Of a stretch of 14,419 nucleotides of DNA, positions 1 through 6,642 are shown piece after piece (the stretch's first letter is position 1; the number at the start of each line of letters is the position of its first letter). Position numbers and translations under genes: made by a program. The stretch lies in NCBI GenBank assembly GCA_947095985.1, contig CAMUPZ010000014.1, positions 1-14,419 of the forward strand, written 5' to 3'. This stretch comes from an uncultured Candidatus Saccharibacteria bacterium (GTDB taxonomy: Bacteria > Patescibacteriota > Saccharimonadia > Saccharimonadales > Saccharimonadaceae). The notes under the pieces are model-generated. The model saw nothing but the letters and a program-made list of their open reading frames with translations, was not told where the DNA came from and made no database searches.

Positions 1-29
1 ATTTTGATGACTTCCTTTTGACTCGCCAT
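1..29 (-). CDS. N-terminus of an unidentified leftward gene (partial)
   Basis: On the minus strand an ATG at 29-27 opens a frame reading MASQKEVIK, which runs off the window edge. A well-formed promoter lies just upstream (TTGTCA, 17-bp spacer, TATAAT), placing transcription start near 38 and giving a leader of only 8-10 bases without a Shine-Dalgarno sequence. The promoter position makes a real gene start likely, but nine codons are too few to name a family. Confidence 0.5.
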
Positions 30-44
30 AAGTTACAGTTGTCA

Positions 45-73
45 ATTATACAGCACGCAGCGTAGTTTGACAA
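45..73 (-). promoter_or_regulatory. Sigma70-type promoter of the leftward partial gene
   Basis: On the minus strand TTGTCA (73-68) and TATAAT (50-45) are separated by exactly 17 bp. It points out of the window to the left, toward the ATG at 29, back-to-back with the promoter of the gene at 135. Confidence 0.65.
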
Positions 74-95
74 GAGGTATTTCCATAAATTTGTG

Positions 96-104
96 TGCTA
101 TACT
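96..104 (+). promoter_or_regulatory. Extended -10 promoter of the 191-aa membrane protein gene
   Basis: TGCTATACT (96-104) is an extended -10 element about 30 bases before the ATG at 135. The TTGACA at 67-72 is 26 bp away, too far to serve as its -35, so the extended -10 probably carries the activity. Confidence 0.5.
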
Positions 105-134
105 TGAGCTATCAAATTTAACATAAGGATTTTT

Positions 135-710
135 ATGGCAAGTACGAAAAATCGGACAAAAACTCAGGCGAAAAAATCTCAGGTTGAGATGTTGGTGCCA
201 ATTTTGATTGGTGCGGTAGTGGTGCTAATAGCGACAGTCGGATATTTGGCATGGCGATTGGATAATCAATCACCACATAAAGTATACACGGCGACGGAAA
301 AAGTTGGTAACGGATTCGTGAGTTTGGGCTCACTTGGCTTTCGATTTGAGGGGAATAAGGCGACTGCTCGTAACGATGCGTCAGTGCAGGAAATTCGCGA
401 TTTTTTGAAAAAAGAAGTCGCTCAATCAGGCTGCAAGGACGACAATGGTGCGGCTAGCGTAATTGTAAATACTCAAGACGAGAAGCAGTTGCTGCTTGGA
501 TATGGTTGCGGCAGTACGGCTGCGCGAATGTTTGCAGTTAAGAAGGATGATGGCTGGAAAGCAATTTCACCAACTAACCAGTTTAATACGTTCGATATTC
601 CAAGTTGTAAAATGACCGATGAAAATAATATCAGCAAGGAAATTGCACCGGTTTGCCAGAACGAGAAGAAAGACGGCGATAATCTATCTTACGATTACAG
701 GCTACGCTAG
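135..710 (+). CDS. Membrane-anchored protein of unknown function (191 aa)
   Basis: I do not recognise the family. The protein starts with a short Lys/Arg/Thr-rich cytoplasmic tail (residues 1-18), followed by one strongly hydrophobic segment at about 19-40. The remaining 150 residues would then lie outside the membrane. This soluble part has four cysteines (100, 125, 158, 174), so one or two disulfides are possible, and no catalytic motif that I can see. The start is supported by an AAGGA ribosome binding site at 125-129, five bases before the ATG, and an extended -10 upstream. It stands alone, divergent from the gene at the window edge and convergent with secY, sharing the terminator between them. 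A surface or secreted accessory factor is possible. Gene call firm, function unknown. Confidence 0.8.
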   Translation: MASTKNRTKTQAKKSQVEMLVPILIGAVVVLIATVGYLAWRLDNQSPHKVYTATEKVGNGFVSLGSLGFRFEGNKATARNDASVQEIRDFLKKEVAQSGCKDDNGAASVIVNTQDEKQLLLGYGCGSTAARMFAVKKDDGWKAISPTNQFNTFDIPSCKMTDENNISKEIAPVCQNEKKDGDNLSYDYRLR

Positions 711-729
711 AATATTTTATAAAATAATT

Positions 730-753
730 CCCCGCTTTTCGGCGGGGATTTTT
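730..753. terminator. Bidirectional intrinsic terminator between the 191-aa gene and secY
   Basis: CCCCGC (730-735) pairs with GCGGGG (742-747) around a TTTTCG loop. A T-run at 749-753 follows on the plus strand, and an AT-rich run (AATTATTTT) follows on the minus strand, so it can end both convergent genes. Confidence 0.85.
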
Positions 754-761
754 AATACCAA

Positions 762-2234
762 TTATTTTTTCTTAAACAAGCGGCGTTTTTTAGATTTTTT
801 ACCACCGTCGAGTAGCTCATCTGGGTCAAAGTCGTCATAGGTGACCATCAATGCTCGCGAGTTAATCTGTCTTAAGGTCTCCAGCCCAACCGACACGATA
901 ATCAGGATTCCGGTACCGCCGATTGATAAGCGCAAGCCGCGCAGACCTGTCAAATGATATGTCAGATATTCAGCGACGAATGGTAGAATTGCCACAATTC
1001 CTAGAACAATTGAGCCAAACAGAATTAAGCGATTAACGGTCTTTGTTAAGTACTTTTCAGTCTGAGCGCCTGGACGAACACCCTCAATGAAACCGCCTTG
1101 CTTTTGTAGGTTTTCAGCGATTTCATTAGCATTAAAGACGATGCCAGTGTAGAAATACGTAAAGGCGATGACTAAGAGGAAGTATAGAGTTGGGTAGATG
1201 AATGCTTCAGCAGTGCTACCTGTAAATGAGCCGGCGCTCGGTGCCTGGAACCAGGTGATGAGCTTGTCGGCTGTTGGCAGAAGATTGGCATTACCAGATG
1301 CTTTCATGACTTGACCGACGAACTGTGGCAAGCTAAGAAACGCAACCGCAAAGATAACTGGGATAACGCCAGCTGCAATCAGCTTGACTGGCAGAATACT
1401 TTTTACGTCACCATAGTTACTATTGCCGTGGACGCGTTTGGCATAATTGATAGTAATAACACGCTGCGCTTCGTTGATTTTCACCAGGAAGTATAGAACG
1501 ATGAGCCCCGCAATAGACATGATAAGCACTGTCCAGAACATGGTCGGGTTAAGAGGTAGCGTAAACCAGTTAAATACGTTTAAACTGCCTGATGAAGTGT
1601 CGAGCAGCGAAGAAATGAGCGACGCAAGCATTTGCGGTAGCTGGCTAATAATTCCGGCAAAAATCACGATGGAAATACCGTTGCCAATGCCCTGCTCCGT
1701 AATCAATTCACCCAGCCACATCAACAGAACCGAGCCAGCAGTCATGGCGGTAACAGATACAATCCACTCCATTGCTGTTGGGTCAGCTAATGTTGTTGAG
1801 CCGCCTTGAAGAACTGTTTGGCGTAGAATAAAAATGAAGGCAATTGACTGAACGATGGCCAACGGAACGGTAATCATGCGTGTCCATTGCTGAATTTTAC
1901 GACGGCCAGTTTCACCGTCCTTGTGAAGTTCTTCTAGTTTTGGAATTGCTTTAGTTAATAGCTGAATAATGATACTGGCGGTAATAAATGGACTAAGCCC
2001 GACTAGAACCAGAGAGAAGCTTGATAGTGCGCCGCCAGAAAGCAGGTTCAAAATTCCGCCCAAATCAGTCTGTCCGAGCACTGATGAAATTGCGTTACGT
2101 AGCTGGGTTGGTTCGGCTAATGGCACTGGTATATGCGCCAACAATCTGTAAACGACGATTATTCCAGCGACAATCAATAATCGCTTTTGCATGTCTTTAT
2201 TTTTTAGCGAGCGGAAAATTATTCTCCAATTCAT
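762..2234 (-). CDS. secY: Preprotein translocase subunit SecY
   Basis: SecY is the channel subunit of the Sec translocon, which exports unfolded proteins and inserts membrane proteins. The sequence has the expected ten or so hydrophobic segments. Family landmarks include the N-terminal YRLLAHIPVP stretch, the plug region with GGALSSFSL, the conserved GLSPFITASIIIQLL segment, and the GIGNGIS and YAKRVHG motifs in the C-terminal half. At 490 residues it is longer than the usual 420-440. The extra length includes a loop near GGSTTLADP and a very basic tail ending KKSKKRRLFKKK. An SD-like GAGGGGC (2241-2247) precedes the ATG. Unlike the standard spc layout, secY is cut off from rplO by a terminator and has its own promoter. 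The usual downstream adk, map and infA genes are not present here. Confidence 0.96.
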   Translation of the reverse strand: MNWRIIFRSLKNKDMQKRLLIVAGIIVVYRLLAHIPVPLAEPTQLRNAISSVLGQTDLGGILNLLSGGALSSFSLVLVGLSPFITASIIIQLLTKAIPKLEELHKDGETGRRKIQQWTRMITVPLAIVQSIAFIFILRQTVLQGGSTTLADPTAMEWIVSVTAMTAGSVLLMWLGELITEQGIGNGISIVIFAGIISQLPQMLASLISSLLDTSSGSLNVFNWFTLPLNPTMFWTVLIMSIAGLIVLYFLVKINEAQRVITINYAKRVHGNSNYGDVKSILPVKLIAAGVIPVIFAVAFLSLPQFVGQVMKASGNANLLPTADKLITWFQAPSAGSFTGSTAEAFIYPTLYFLLVIAFTYFYTGIVFNANEIAENLQKQGGFIEGVRPGAQTEKYLTKTVNRLILFGSIVLGIVAILPFVAEYLTYHLTGLRGLRLSIGGTGILIIVSVGLETLRQINSRALMVTYDDFDPDELLDGGKKSKKRRLFKKK

Positions 2235-2276
2235 GTTTTAGCCCCTCATAGTCTCTAACAATTCTTAACTCTGTTA

Positions 2277-2282
2277 ATTATA
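2277..2282 (-). promoter_or_regulatory. -10 element of the secY promoter
   Basis: A perfect TATAAT (minus strand, 2282-2277) lies between the rplO terminator and secY. It predicts a start near 2270 and a leader of about 36 bases containing the SD at 2241-2247. No good -35 is visible. It indicates that secY is transcribed independently of the ribosomal genes. Confidence 0.55.
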
Positions 2283-2312
2283 CATTACCACAACTAATAT
2301 TTCCATACCGAA

Positions 2313-2344
2313 ATAAAAAATCCCCTTCTTCTATGGAGGGGATT
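2313..2344 (-). terminator. Intrinsic terminator after rplO
   Basis: On the minus strand AATCCCCT (2344-2337) pairs perfectly with AGGGGATT (2326-2319), an 8-bp stem with a 10-base loop, followed by six T. This ends the rplF-rplR-rpsE-rplO transcript before secY. Confidence 0.88.
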
Positions 2345-2364
2345 CTTGTGCTTGACGAGAATAT

Positions 2365-2838
2365 TTATTTCTCTTCAGCTTCTTTCATACTTTGACGCAA
2401 GGGTGTAGCGACTTTTTCAAATGAGCCACCAGCCTTTTCAATCGCTTTGACGACTGAATCGGACGCAGCTTGCACTTTCAAGTCAACCTTGGCTTTCAAT
2501 TCACCGCGGGCGATCACCTTGACCGTGTGGAACGGTGTCGCGATGTAGCCTTCGGTAAATAGCAATGCGTTGTCGACGGTTTTGCCGTCAAAGGCGTTCA
2601 AGTGGTCGAGGTAGACTACCTGAGCTGGTGTACGCAAGCTCTTGAAACCGCGAGCTTTTGGCACAGCCTGAGCTAATGGACGCTGACCACCCTGGAACAT
2701 GGCGCGAAGCTTTTTACCAGTGCGGGCGTTCTGACCTTTGGTACCGCGACCAGCGGTTTTACCCTGGCCAGCGGCGATACCGCGACCAACGCGCTTTTTA
2801 TTCTTGTTTGCTGAAACTTGGAGATCGTTGTATTTCAT
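2365..2838 (-). CDS. rplO: 50S ribosomal protein L15
   Basis: L15 is an assembly protein of the large subunit that binds 23S rRNA. The N-terminus shows the typical family pattern: KKRVGRGIAAGQGKTAGRGT, then a GQNARTGKK segment and a GGQRPLAQAVPKARGF stretch. At 157 residues the length is normal. The start ATG overlaps the rpsE stop codon (TAATG), and an AAGGAGG site lies eight bases upstream inside the end of rpsE, so the two genes are translationally coupled. In most bacteria rpmD (L30) would sit between rpsE and rplO. Here there is no room for it, consistent with the general absence of L30 in CPR bacteria. A terminator follows directly. Confidence 0.97.
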   Translation of the reverse strand: MKYNDLQVSANKNKKRVGRGIAAGQGKTAGRGTKGQNARTGKKLRAMFQGGQRPLAQAVPKARGFKSLRTPAQVVYLDHLNAFDGKTVDNALLFTEGYIATPFHTVKVIARGELKAKVDLKVQAASDSVVKAIEKAGGSFEKVATPLRQSMKEAEEK

Positions 2839-3428
2839 TACTTAGCCTCCTTTTTAGCAGCTTTTTTGACTGGCTGAACATTGAGCCATTCTTCGCGTGG
2901 AACCAATGATTTTAATGCTTCAATGGTTGCATAAGCGATGTTCACCTTGTTGGTTGAACCAAGTGACTTGGTGAGCAGGTTACGAACACCAGTTACACCG
3001 ATGATCTGTCGGACAACACCACCAGCGATGATACCGGTACCAGGAGCGGCCGGCTTGATCAGCACGCGGGCGCCTGAGAACTTAACTTCGCTGTCGTGTG
3101 GAATGGTCTCGCCATTCAGCGGCAAAGTGATCAAATGCTTCTTCGCAACTGAGGTTGCCTTGGCGACAGCAGCTTGCACGTCGGCACCCTTAGCCACACC
3201 AACACCGACCTTATCCTTGCGGTTACCGACAACCACCAACGCCTTAAAGCGGAAGCGGCGACCGCCTTTTACCACGCGACTCACGCGGTCAATGTTGATT
3301 ACCAATTCTTCAAACTCTTTTGGTGCGTCATCGCGCACATTTCGCCGGTCATCGCGGCGACCACCACGCGGACTGCGAGGCCGACGGCCTTCTGCGCGTG
3401 GGGTAGTATTTGCAGCTTGTTCTGCCAT
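2838..3428 (-). CDS. rpsE: 30S ribosomal protein S5
   Basis: S5 helps shape the mRNA entry channel and decoding accuracy in the small subunit. After an Arg-rich, low-complexity N-terminal extension (about residues 1-36, with RRPRSPRGGRRDDRR), the S5 double-stranded-RNA-binding domain is clear: VSRVVKGGRRFRFKALVVVG, then GVGVAKG. It continues into the C-terminal domain with GTGIIAGG and the GSTNKVNIAYATIEAL segment. The total of 196 residues exceeds the usual 165 or so because of the basic N-terminal extension and a Lys/Ala-rich end. It starts one base after the rplR stop and overlaps rplO by one base, so it belongs to a tightly coupled operon. Confidence 0.97.
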   Translation of the reverse strand: MAEQAANTTPRAEGRRPRSPRGGRRDDRRNVRDDAPKEFEELVINIDRVSRVVKGGRRFRFKALVVVGNRKDKVGVGVAKGADVQAAVAKATSVAKKHLITLPLNGETIPHDSEVKFSGARVLIKPAAPGTGIIAGGVVRQIIGVTGVRNLLTKSLGSTNKVNIAYATIEALKSLVPREEWLNVQPVKKAAKKEAK

Positions 3429-3429
3429 A

Positions 3430-3780
3430 CTAGAACTCCAATCCTTCTTGGCGAGCAGCCTCAGCCAATGCCTTCAAGCGACCAGCGTACTGGCGGCCGT
3501 TGCGGTCAAAGACCACTGCGCTAATTTTACTTTTCTTTGCTTTCTTGGCAATTTCAGTACCGATGGCAGCACATTTTTCGCTCATCGTACCTTTTGCTTT
3601 GGTGCCAACGGTGGTTGCGGCAGCCAATGTTTTGCCTGCGACGTCGTCGATCAGCTGAGCGCTAACGTGCAGGTTGCTGATGGTGACGGTTAGGCGTGGG
3701 CGCTCTGCAGTGCCTGAAACCTTAGCGCGAACGCGGTTTTTGCGAAGAGCGCGGTTGAGTAATTTCTTGTTTCCTAGCAT
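3430..3780 (-). CDS. rplR: 50S ribosomal protein L18
   Basis: L18 binds 5S rRNA and, with L5, places it in the central protuberance. The 116-residue length is normal. The sequence shows the expected basic N-terminus (RALRKNRVRAKVSGT), the RPRLTV segment, the SNLHVSAQLIDD stretch and the C-terminal VVFDRNGRQYAGRLKALAEAAR block ending in GLEF. It starts two bases after the rplF stop and ends one base before the rpsE start, as in a standard spc operon. Confidence 0.97.
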   Translation of the reverse strand: MLGNKKLLNRALRKNRVRAKVSGTAERPRLTVTISNLHVSAQLIDDVAGKTLAAATTVGTKAKGTMSEKCAAIGTEIAKKAKKSKISAVVFDRNGRQYAGRLKALAEAARQEGLEF

Positions 3781-3782
3781 GA

Positions 3783-4322
3783 TTACTTACCTGTCTTTCC
3801 TGCTTTGCGCAAAATTTGCTCGTCAGCGTACTTGATACCCTTACCCTTGTATGGCTCAGGCTTCTTCAATGCGCGGATTTCCGCAGCGACTTGGCCGACT
3901 TGCTGTTTATTGATACCGCTAACGATGATGGTCATCTTTTCGTTGGTAACGGTGATGCCCTCTGGGGCTTTATATTTGACTGGGTGTGAAAACCCAAGCG
4001 CCATTTCCAGCTCGTTGTTGCTGGAGCTGACGCGGAAACCGACACCATTGACCTCGAGACGCTTCTCGTAGCCCTTGGTGACGCCGATTACCATGTTGTT
4101 GATCAGCGCGCGCATCAGACCGTGCTGGGCGCGAGCAGTTTTGGACTCATCCTTCGGATGAACCGTGACTTGTCCGTCTTCGACTTTCACCTCAACTGCT
4201 GGCGTGATGAATTGTGTCAATTCACCTTTCGGGCCCTTTACGACCACGTCACCAGAGTCAACCGTGATTGTCACACCGGCCGGAATAACCACCGGCAGTT
4301 TTCCGATTCGACTCAGACTCAT
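3783..4322 (-). CDS. rplF: 50S ribosomal protein L6
   Basis: L6 sits near the sarcin-ricin loop and the factor-binding site of the large subunit. At 179 residues it has the expected two-domain form: SRIGKLPVVIPAGVTI and VVKGPKGEL in the first domain, GVTKGYEKRLEVNGVGFR in the linker, and the C-terminal KPEPYKGKGIKY signature followed by RKAGKTGK. An AAGGTGAG ribosome binding site precedes the ATG. Normally rplF follows rpsH within a few bases. Here it is the first gene of a separate transcription unit with its own promoter, because about 8.5 kb of unrelated genes separate it from rpsH. Confidence 0.97.
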   Translation of the reverse strand: MSLSRIGKLPVVIPAGVTITVDSGDVVVKGPKGELTQFITPAVEVKVEDGQVTVHPKDESKTARAQHGLMRALINNMVIGVTKGYEKRLEVNGVGFRVSSSNNELEMALGFSHPVKYKAPEGITVTNEKMTIIVSGINKQQVGQVAAEIRALKKPEPYKGKGIKYADEQILRKAGKTGK

Positions 4323-4358
4323 TACTCACCTTTCGTGTGATTTGATATTAACCCTGGT

Positions 4359-4388
4359 ATTTTAGCATAGATTAGGGGTGAAATGCAA
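4359..4388 (-). promoter_or_regulatory. Promoter of the detached rplF-rplR-rpsE-rplO unit
   Basis: On the minus strand TTGCAT (4388-4383), an 18-bp spacer and TAAAAT (4364-4359) with an extended TGC (4367-4365) form a good promoter about 37 bp before rplF. It supplies the transcription the downstream half of the spc operon would otherwise get from the upstream ribosomal genes. No terminator is visible between the 4407-4937 gene and this promoter, so some read-through is possible. Confidence 0.7.
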
Positions 4389-4406
4389 GGTTTTTGATCG
4401 TTCTAC

Positions 4407-4937
4407 TTAGTTACCGTACGGGATGAGTAGAATAATCGCCAAAATGCCGAGAGTAATATATGTCGCTAGGGCGGCTTTGGCCAAATATGGCTCTTTCATA
4501 TCGTAGATTTTACGCACTCCGTAATAATCCCATAGCCGCCAGCCAGAGATCATTAAAAGAATACCGGCGAAGATACTTAAATAGCCGCTGATATCGATAT
4601 GCCAAAGAAAGTTTGGTGTATCAACTAGAGCGATGAATGTAGCCACTCCCACTGTCGACCAGAAGCGTATCTGGGGTTTTCGCCCGACAGCGATAAAGCA
4701 AGTAGCAGCAATCATAATGAGTTCAATGAGAGGATTTTGCATGAACAGTACCTGAATATAATAACTAGGAACTCCCTGCCTGGAATCAGCACTGCCGATA
4801 AGCCAGCCTATTCCGTACAGTAGCGGCACCATAACGACAATAGATAACAAGAAGGGCAAAAAATCAGCAGCTAAGACGTCTTTAACAGTTATTTCTGTCT
4901 GATTCGGCGTTTTTGTCATATGGAGGAAGCTACGCAT
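4407..4937 (-). CDS. Multi-pass membrane protein of unknown function (176 aa)
   Basis: I do not recognise the family. Hydrophobic segments appear at FLPFLLSIVVMVPLLYGIG, LIELIMIAATCFIAV, TVGVATFIALVD, YLSIFAGILLMISGW and TYITLGILAIILLI, giving four or five membrane passes. A polar loop containing ADSRQGVPSYY follows the first. The overall look is of a small YIP1- or DUF-type integral membrane protein, but no signature settles this. I chose the ATG at 4937 because a TGCTATACT extended -10 ends eight bases before it, which predicts a leaderless mRNA. An upstream TTG at 4955 would lie inside the promoter, and a later ATG at codon 7 has no ribosome binding site. The promoter sits in the gap after the M16-like gene, whose stop codon is only 27 bases upstream, so co-transcription with that gene is also possible. 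Confidence 0.75.
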   Translation of the reverse strand: MRSFLHMTKTPNQTEITVKDVLAADFLPFLLSIVVMVPLLYGIGWLIGSADSRQGVPSYYIQVLFMQNPLIELIMIAATCFIAVGRKPQIRFWSTVGVATFIALVDTPNFLWHIDISGYLSIFAGILLMISGWRLWDYYGVRKIYDMKEPYLAKAALATYITLGILAIILLIPYGN

Positions 4938-4945
4938 ATGATTGC

Positions 4946-4954
4946 AGTATAGCA
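4946..4954 (-). promoter_or_regulatory. Extended -10 promoter, leaderless start of the membrane protein gene
   Basis: TGCTATACT on the minus strand (4954-4946) ends eight bases before the ATG at 4937, so transcription would start at or next to the A of the start codon. No convincing -35 is seen. Confidence 0.5.
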
Positions 4955-4964
4955 AAATATATTC

Positions 4965-5903
4965 TTAAATATCGTAAACGTCTATCTCGATCGCCTTAAG
5001 TATCTGCCCGATTAGCGCATTGTCTGCCATCTCTAGCCATCCTTCGCCACCAATAACACAGCCGCCGATAATTGAATTCAACGTATCTCTACTCAACAAT
5101 ACTTGCTCGTAGTTATGCGAACACCTAACCAACGCTGCCTGCAAATTATTGCAAAATGACGACGCTGATAAAAATTGTACATATTCCATGAATTCGCACT
5201 TTAACTGGTCGACTATGTTATCATCTTTCTTGATTAGTCCGAGAAACATCCGATAGCCAACCGACTTTGACGCTTCAGACCATTGATCGCCACGATCGTA
5301 TACTGTATGTTTTTCGCGAATCATCACTAAAAAGTTAAGCGCCACAGCCTGCATGACAACCGCCGCCAGTGCTTGATCAACTGGCGATTGGATGTATTTT
5401 TCATCAACCGAATATTCTAAAACATATTCAGGAAAAAAACTTTTGGACTTTCTATCATATTTTATGTACGGGACACTAAAGAGTGTGTTCACAGAACTCT
5501 TATCATCGGCTTGGCGATACATCAGATCGCTCTGCTGGCGCCACGCGGAAGACTGTACTACACATAATTTATGTAGTAATTCATCTTGTACTAACTCTGT
5601 CACCGCGCGATTCGTCTCTATTCCGCACTCGCTAGCCGCCCGCAGGGCAGCGCTTCCCGGAATATCCCTTTTGTCGAATAGTCGTAGTACTTCATTGTAA
5701 GCGTCTTGCACCTCTGGGTTGTAGAATTCAGCGTCTATAAAACAAGTATCGCCGTACGTTTTTGCCGTTAAGGTAATATCGCTTGAAATAAAAAATCCCC
5801 TACTCTGAAGATATTTCATAACATATTGGGCAAGTAAATGCTCATAAATATGAGCCAACAAGCCGTTGTTTTCAACTGTTTTATATAAGGATGAATACAT
5901 CAT
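4965..5903 (-). CDS. Single-domain M16 (insulinase-like) metallopeptidase homologue
   Basis: The N-terminus carries HIYEH at residues 18-22, matching the inverted zinc motif HxxEH of peptidase family M16, in which the two histidines bind zinc and the glutamate is the catalytic base. The third ligand expected some 70-80 residues later can be met by E92 or E96 in SECGIETNRAVTE. The spacing and the surrounding helix fit the catalytic M16 half-domain fold. At 312 residues it is shorter than two-domain M16 enzymes such as PqqL or the mitochondrial processing peptidase subunits. It has no signal peptide, so it is likely cytoplasmic and would need a partner or dimer to close the chamber. It diverges from the CYTH gene over a 151-bp control region and precedes the membrane protein gene. 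The substrate is unknown. The family call rests on one motif and general layout. Confidence 0.65.
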   Translation of the reverse strand: MMYSSLYKTVENNGLLAHIYEHLLAQYVMKYLQSRGFFISSDITLTAKTYGDTCFIDAEFYNPEVQDAYNEVLRLFDKRDIPGSAALRAASECGIETNRAVTELVQDELLHKLCVVQSSAWRQQSDLMYRQADDKSSVNTLFSVPYIKYDRKSKSFFPEYVLEYSVDEKYIQSPVDQALAAVVMQAVALNFLVMIREKHTVYDRGDQWSEASKSVGYRMFLGLIKKDDNIVDQLKCEFMEYVQFLSASSFCNNLQAALVRCSHNYEQVLLSRDTLNSIIGGCVIGGEGWLEMADNALIGQILKAIEIDVYDI

Positions 5904-5910
5904 TTTGTTG

Positions 5911-5932
5911 GTCTCTTTGCGAAATAAGAGAC
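5911..5932 (-). promoter_or_regulatory. Hairpin in the leader of the M16-like gene
   Basis: GTCTCTT (5911-5917) and AAGAGAC (5926-5932) form a perfect 7-bp stem with an 8-base loop, ending eight bases before the ATG of the M16-like gene. Its loop and flank contain the 11-bp motif also found in front of the CYTH gene. It may act as an RNA hairpin that limits ribosome access or as an operator in DNA. Confidence 0.45.
5916..5926 (-). promoter_or_regulatory. 11-bp motif TATTTCGCAAA, copy 1 (M16 side)
   Basis: Read on the coding strand of the M16-like gene this is TATTTCGCAAA, 12 bases before the ATG. An identical copy in the opposite orientation is at 5999-6009, so each divergent gene has the same motif in the same orientation relative to itself. 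Candidate binding site for a shared regulator. Confidence 0.5.
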
Positions 5933-5969
5933 ATCCCAGACAGTCACTATAATATCTGAGGCTTATTCA

Positions 5970-5975
5970 ATTATA
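5970..5975 (-). promoter_or_regulatory. -10 element of the M16-like gene
   Basis: TATAAT on the minus strand (5975-5970) predicts a start near 5963 and a 60-base leader that includes the hairpin at 5911-5932. The -35 is poor, which fits a regulated promoter. A weaker alternative is TATTAT at 5954-5949. Confidence 0.4.
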
Positions 5976-5998
5976 GTACATACCTATTGGATTAGCGA

Positions 5999-6009
5999 TA
6001 TTTCGCAAA
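5999..6009 (+). promoter_or_regulatory. 11-bp motif TATTTCGCAAA, copy 2 (CYTH side)
   Basis: This copy lies immediately upstream of the extended -10 of the CYTH gene and upstream of the M16 -35 region. It is an exact inverted copy of 5916-5926. The copies are 83 bp apart, about eight helical turns, so one protein dimer or two could bridge them. Confidence 0.5.
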
Positions 6010-6010
6010 T

Positions 6011-6019
6011 TGCTATATA
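6011..6019 (+). promoter_or_regulatory. Extended -10 promoter of the CYTH gene
   Basis: TGCTATATA (6011-6019) is an extended -10 element about 36 bases before the GTG start at 6055, directly next to the 11-bp motif at 5999-6009. Confidence 0.45.
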
Positions 6020-6054
6020 CTTTTGGTATTACATAAGTAAGCTGGAGGTTACGC

Positions 6055-6642
6055 GTGACAGAACCGTATGAAATAGAGCGTAAGCGTCAATTTGTGGGTG
6101 ATTTAGAGGCGTTTATTGCGCAACTGGGCTCTCAGGGATTTTTTCTGGCTGGCGAAACTACCGAAATTGACACTTATTATTCCCGACCTGACGTTAATTT
6201 CATGCAGACGGTTGAATGTTTACGGGTTCGACAGCGTGATGGTTTTACTGAAATAACCTATAAGCCACCGACCAATCAGCGCACACACACTGAGGATGGA
6301 ATTATTGTTAAGCCAGAAACTAACCTGCCAGTCAGTCCAGAGAATGCGGCCGTCGCTAAGCAGCTGCTAGCAAATCTTGGAATGGTGAAATTGGTCGAGG
6401 TCAATAAGTTTCGACGGATATTTAAGTGCGATGGCGAGCCGGGGCTAACGATTGCTATTGATGAGATTAGTGGTGCGGGTGTTTTTATAGAAACGGAAAT
6501 CATCAGCGAAGATAAAGAGTCGGCTCTGCGGCGAATTGAGGATATTGAAGTGCAGATAGGGGTCGATAGGCTTGAAGTCGTTACTCGGCCGTATCGTGAT
6601 ATTTGCATGGGTATATCTTTGAAAGGTTGTCAACCAGCGTAG
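6055..6642 (+). CDS. CYTH-domain protein (triphosphate tunnel metalloenzyme)
   Basis: CYTH proteins (class IV adenylate cyclase CyaB and thiamine-triphosphatase family) bind triphosphates inside a beta barrel and hydrolyse or cyclise them with divalent metals. The signature ExExK is present as E6-I-E8-R-K10 at the N-terminus. Later strands carry alternating basic and acidic residues expected in the tunnel: CLRVRQRDG, ITYKPP and GVFIETEII. Its 195 residues are typical of the small prokaryotic CyaB-like form. The start is GTG at 6055 with a GGAGG site at 6044-6048, six bases upstream. The gene diverges from the M16-like gene, and its 3' end overlaps the convergent Nudix gene by 62 bp. Substrate cannot be told from sequence: ATP, thiamine triphosphate and inorganic triphosphate are all possible. 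Confidence 0.88.
   Translation: MTEPYEIERKRQFVGDLEAFIAQLGSQGFFLAGETTEIDTYYSRPDVNFMQTVECLRVRQRDGFTEITYKPPTNQRTHTEDGIIVKPETNLPVSPENAAVAKQLLANLGMVKLVEVNKFRRIFKCDGEPGLTIAIDEISGAGVFIETEIISEDKESALRRIEDIEVQIGVDRLEVVTRPYRDICMGISLKGCQPA

Noticed and set aside
67..72. TTGACA as -35 for the gene at 135
   Set aside because: It is 26 bp from the TATACT, far outside the 16-18 bp range. It overlaps the -35 of the opposite-strand promoter instead.
2938..3693. 251-residue open frame on the plus strand opposite rpsE and rplR
   Set aside because: It is antisense to two certain ribosomal genes and has the low-complexity composition of a shadow frame, with no promoter or ribosome binding site.
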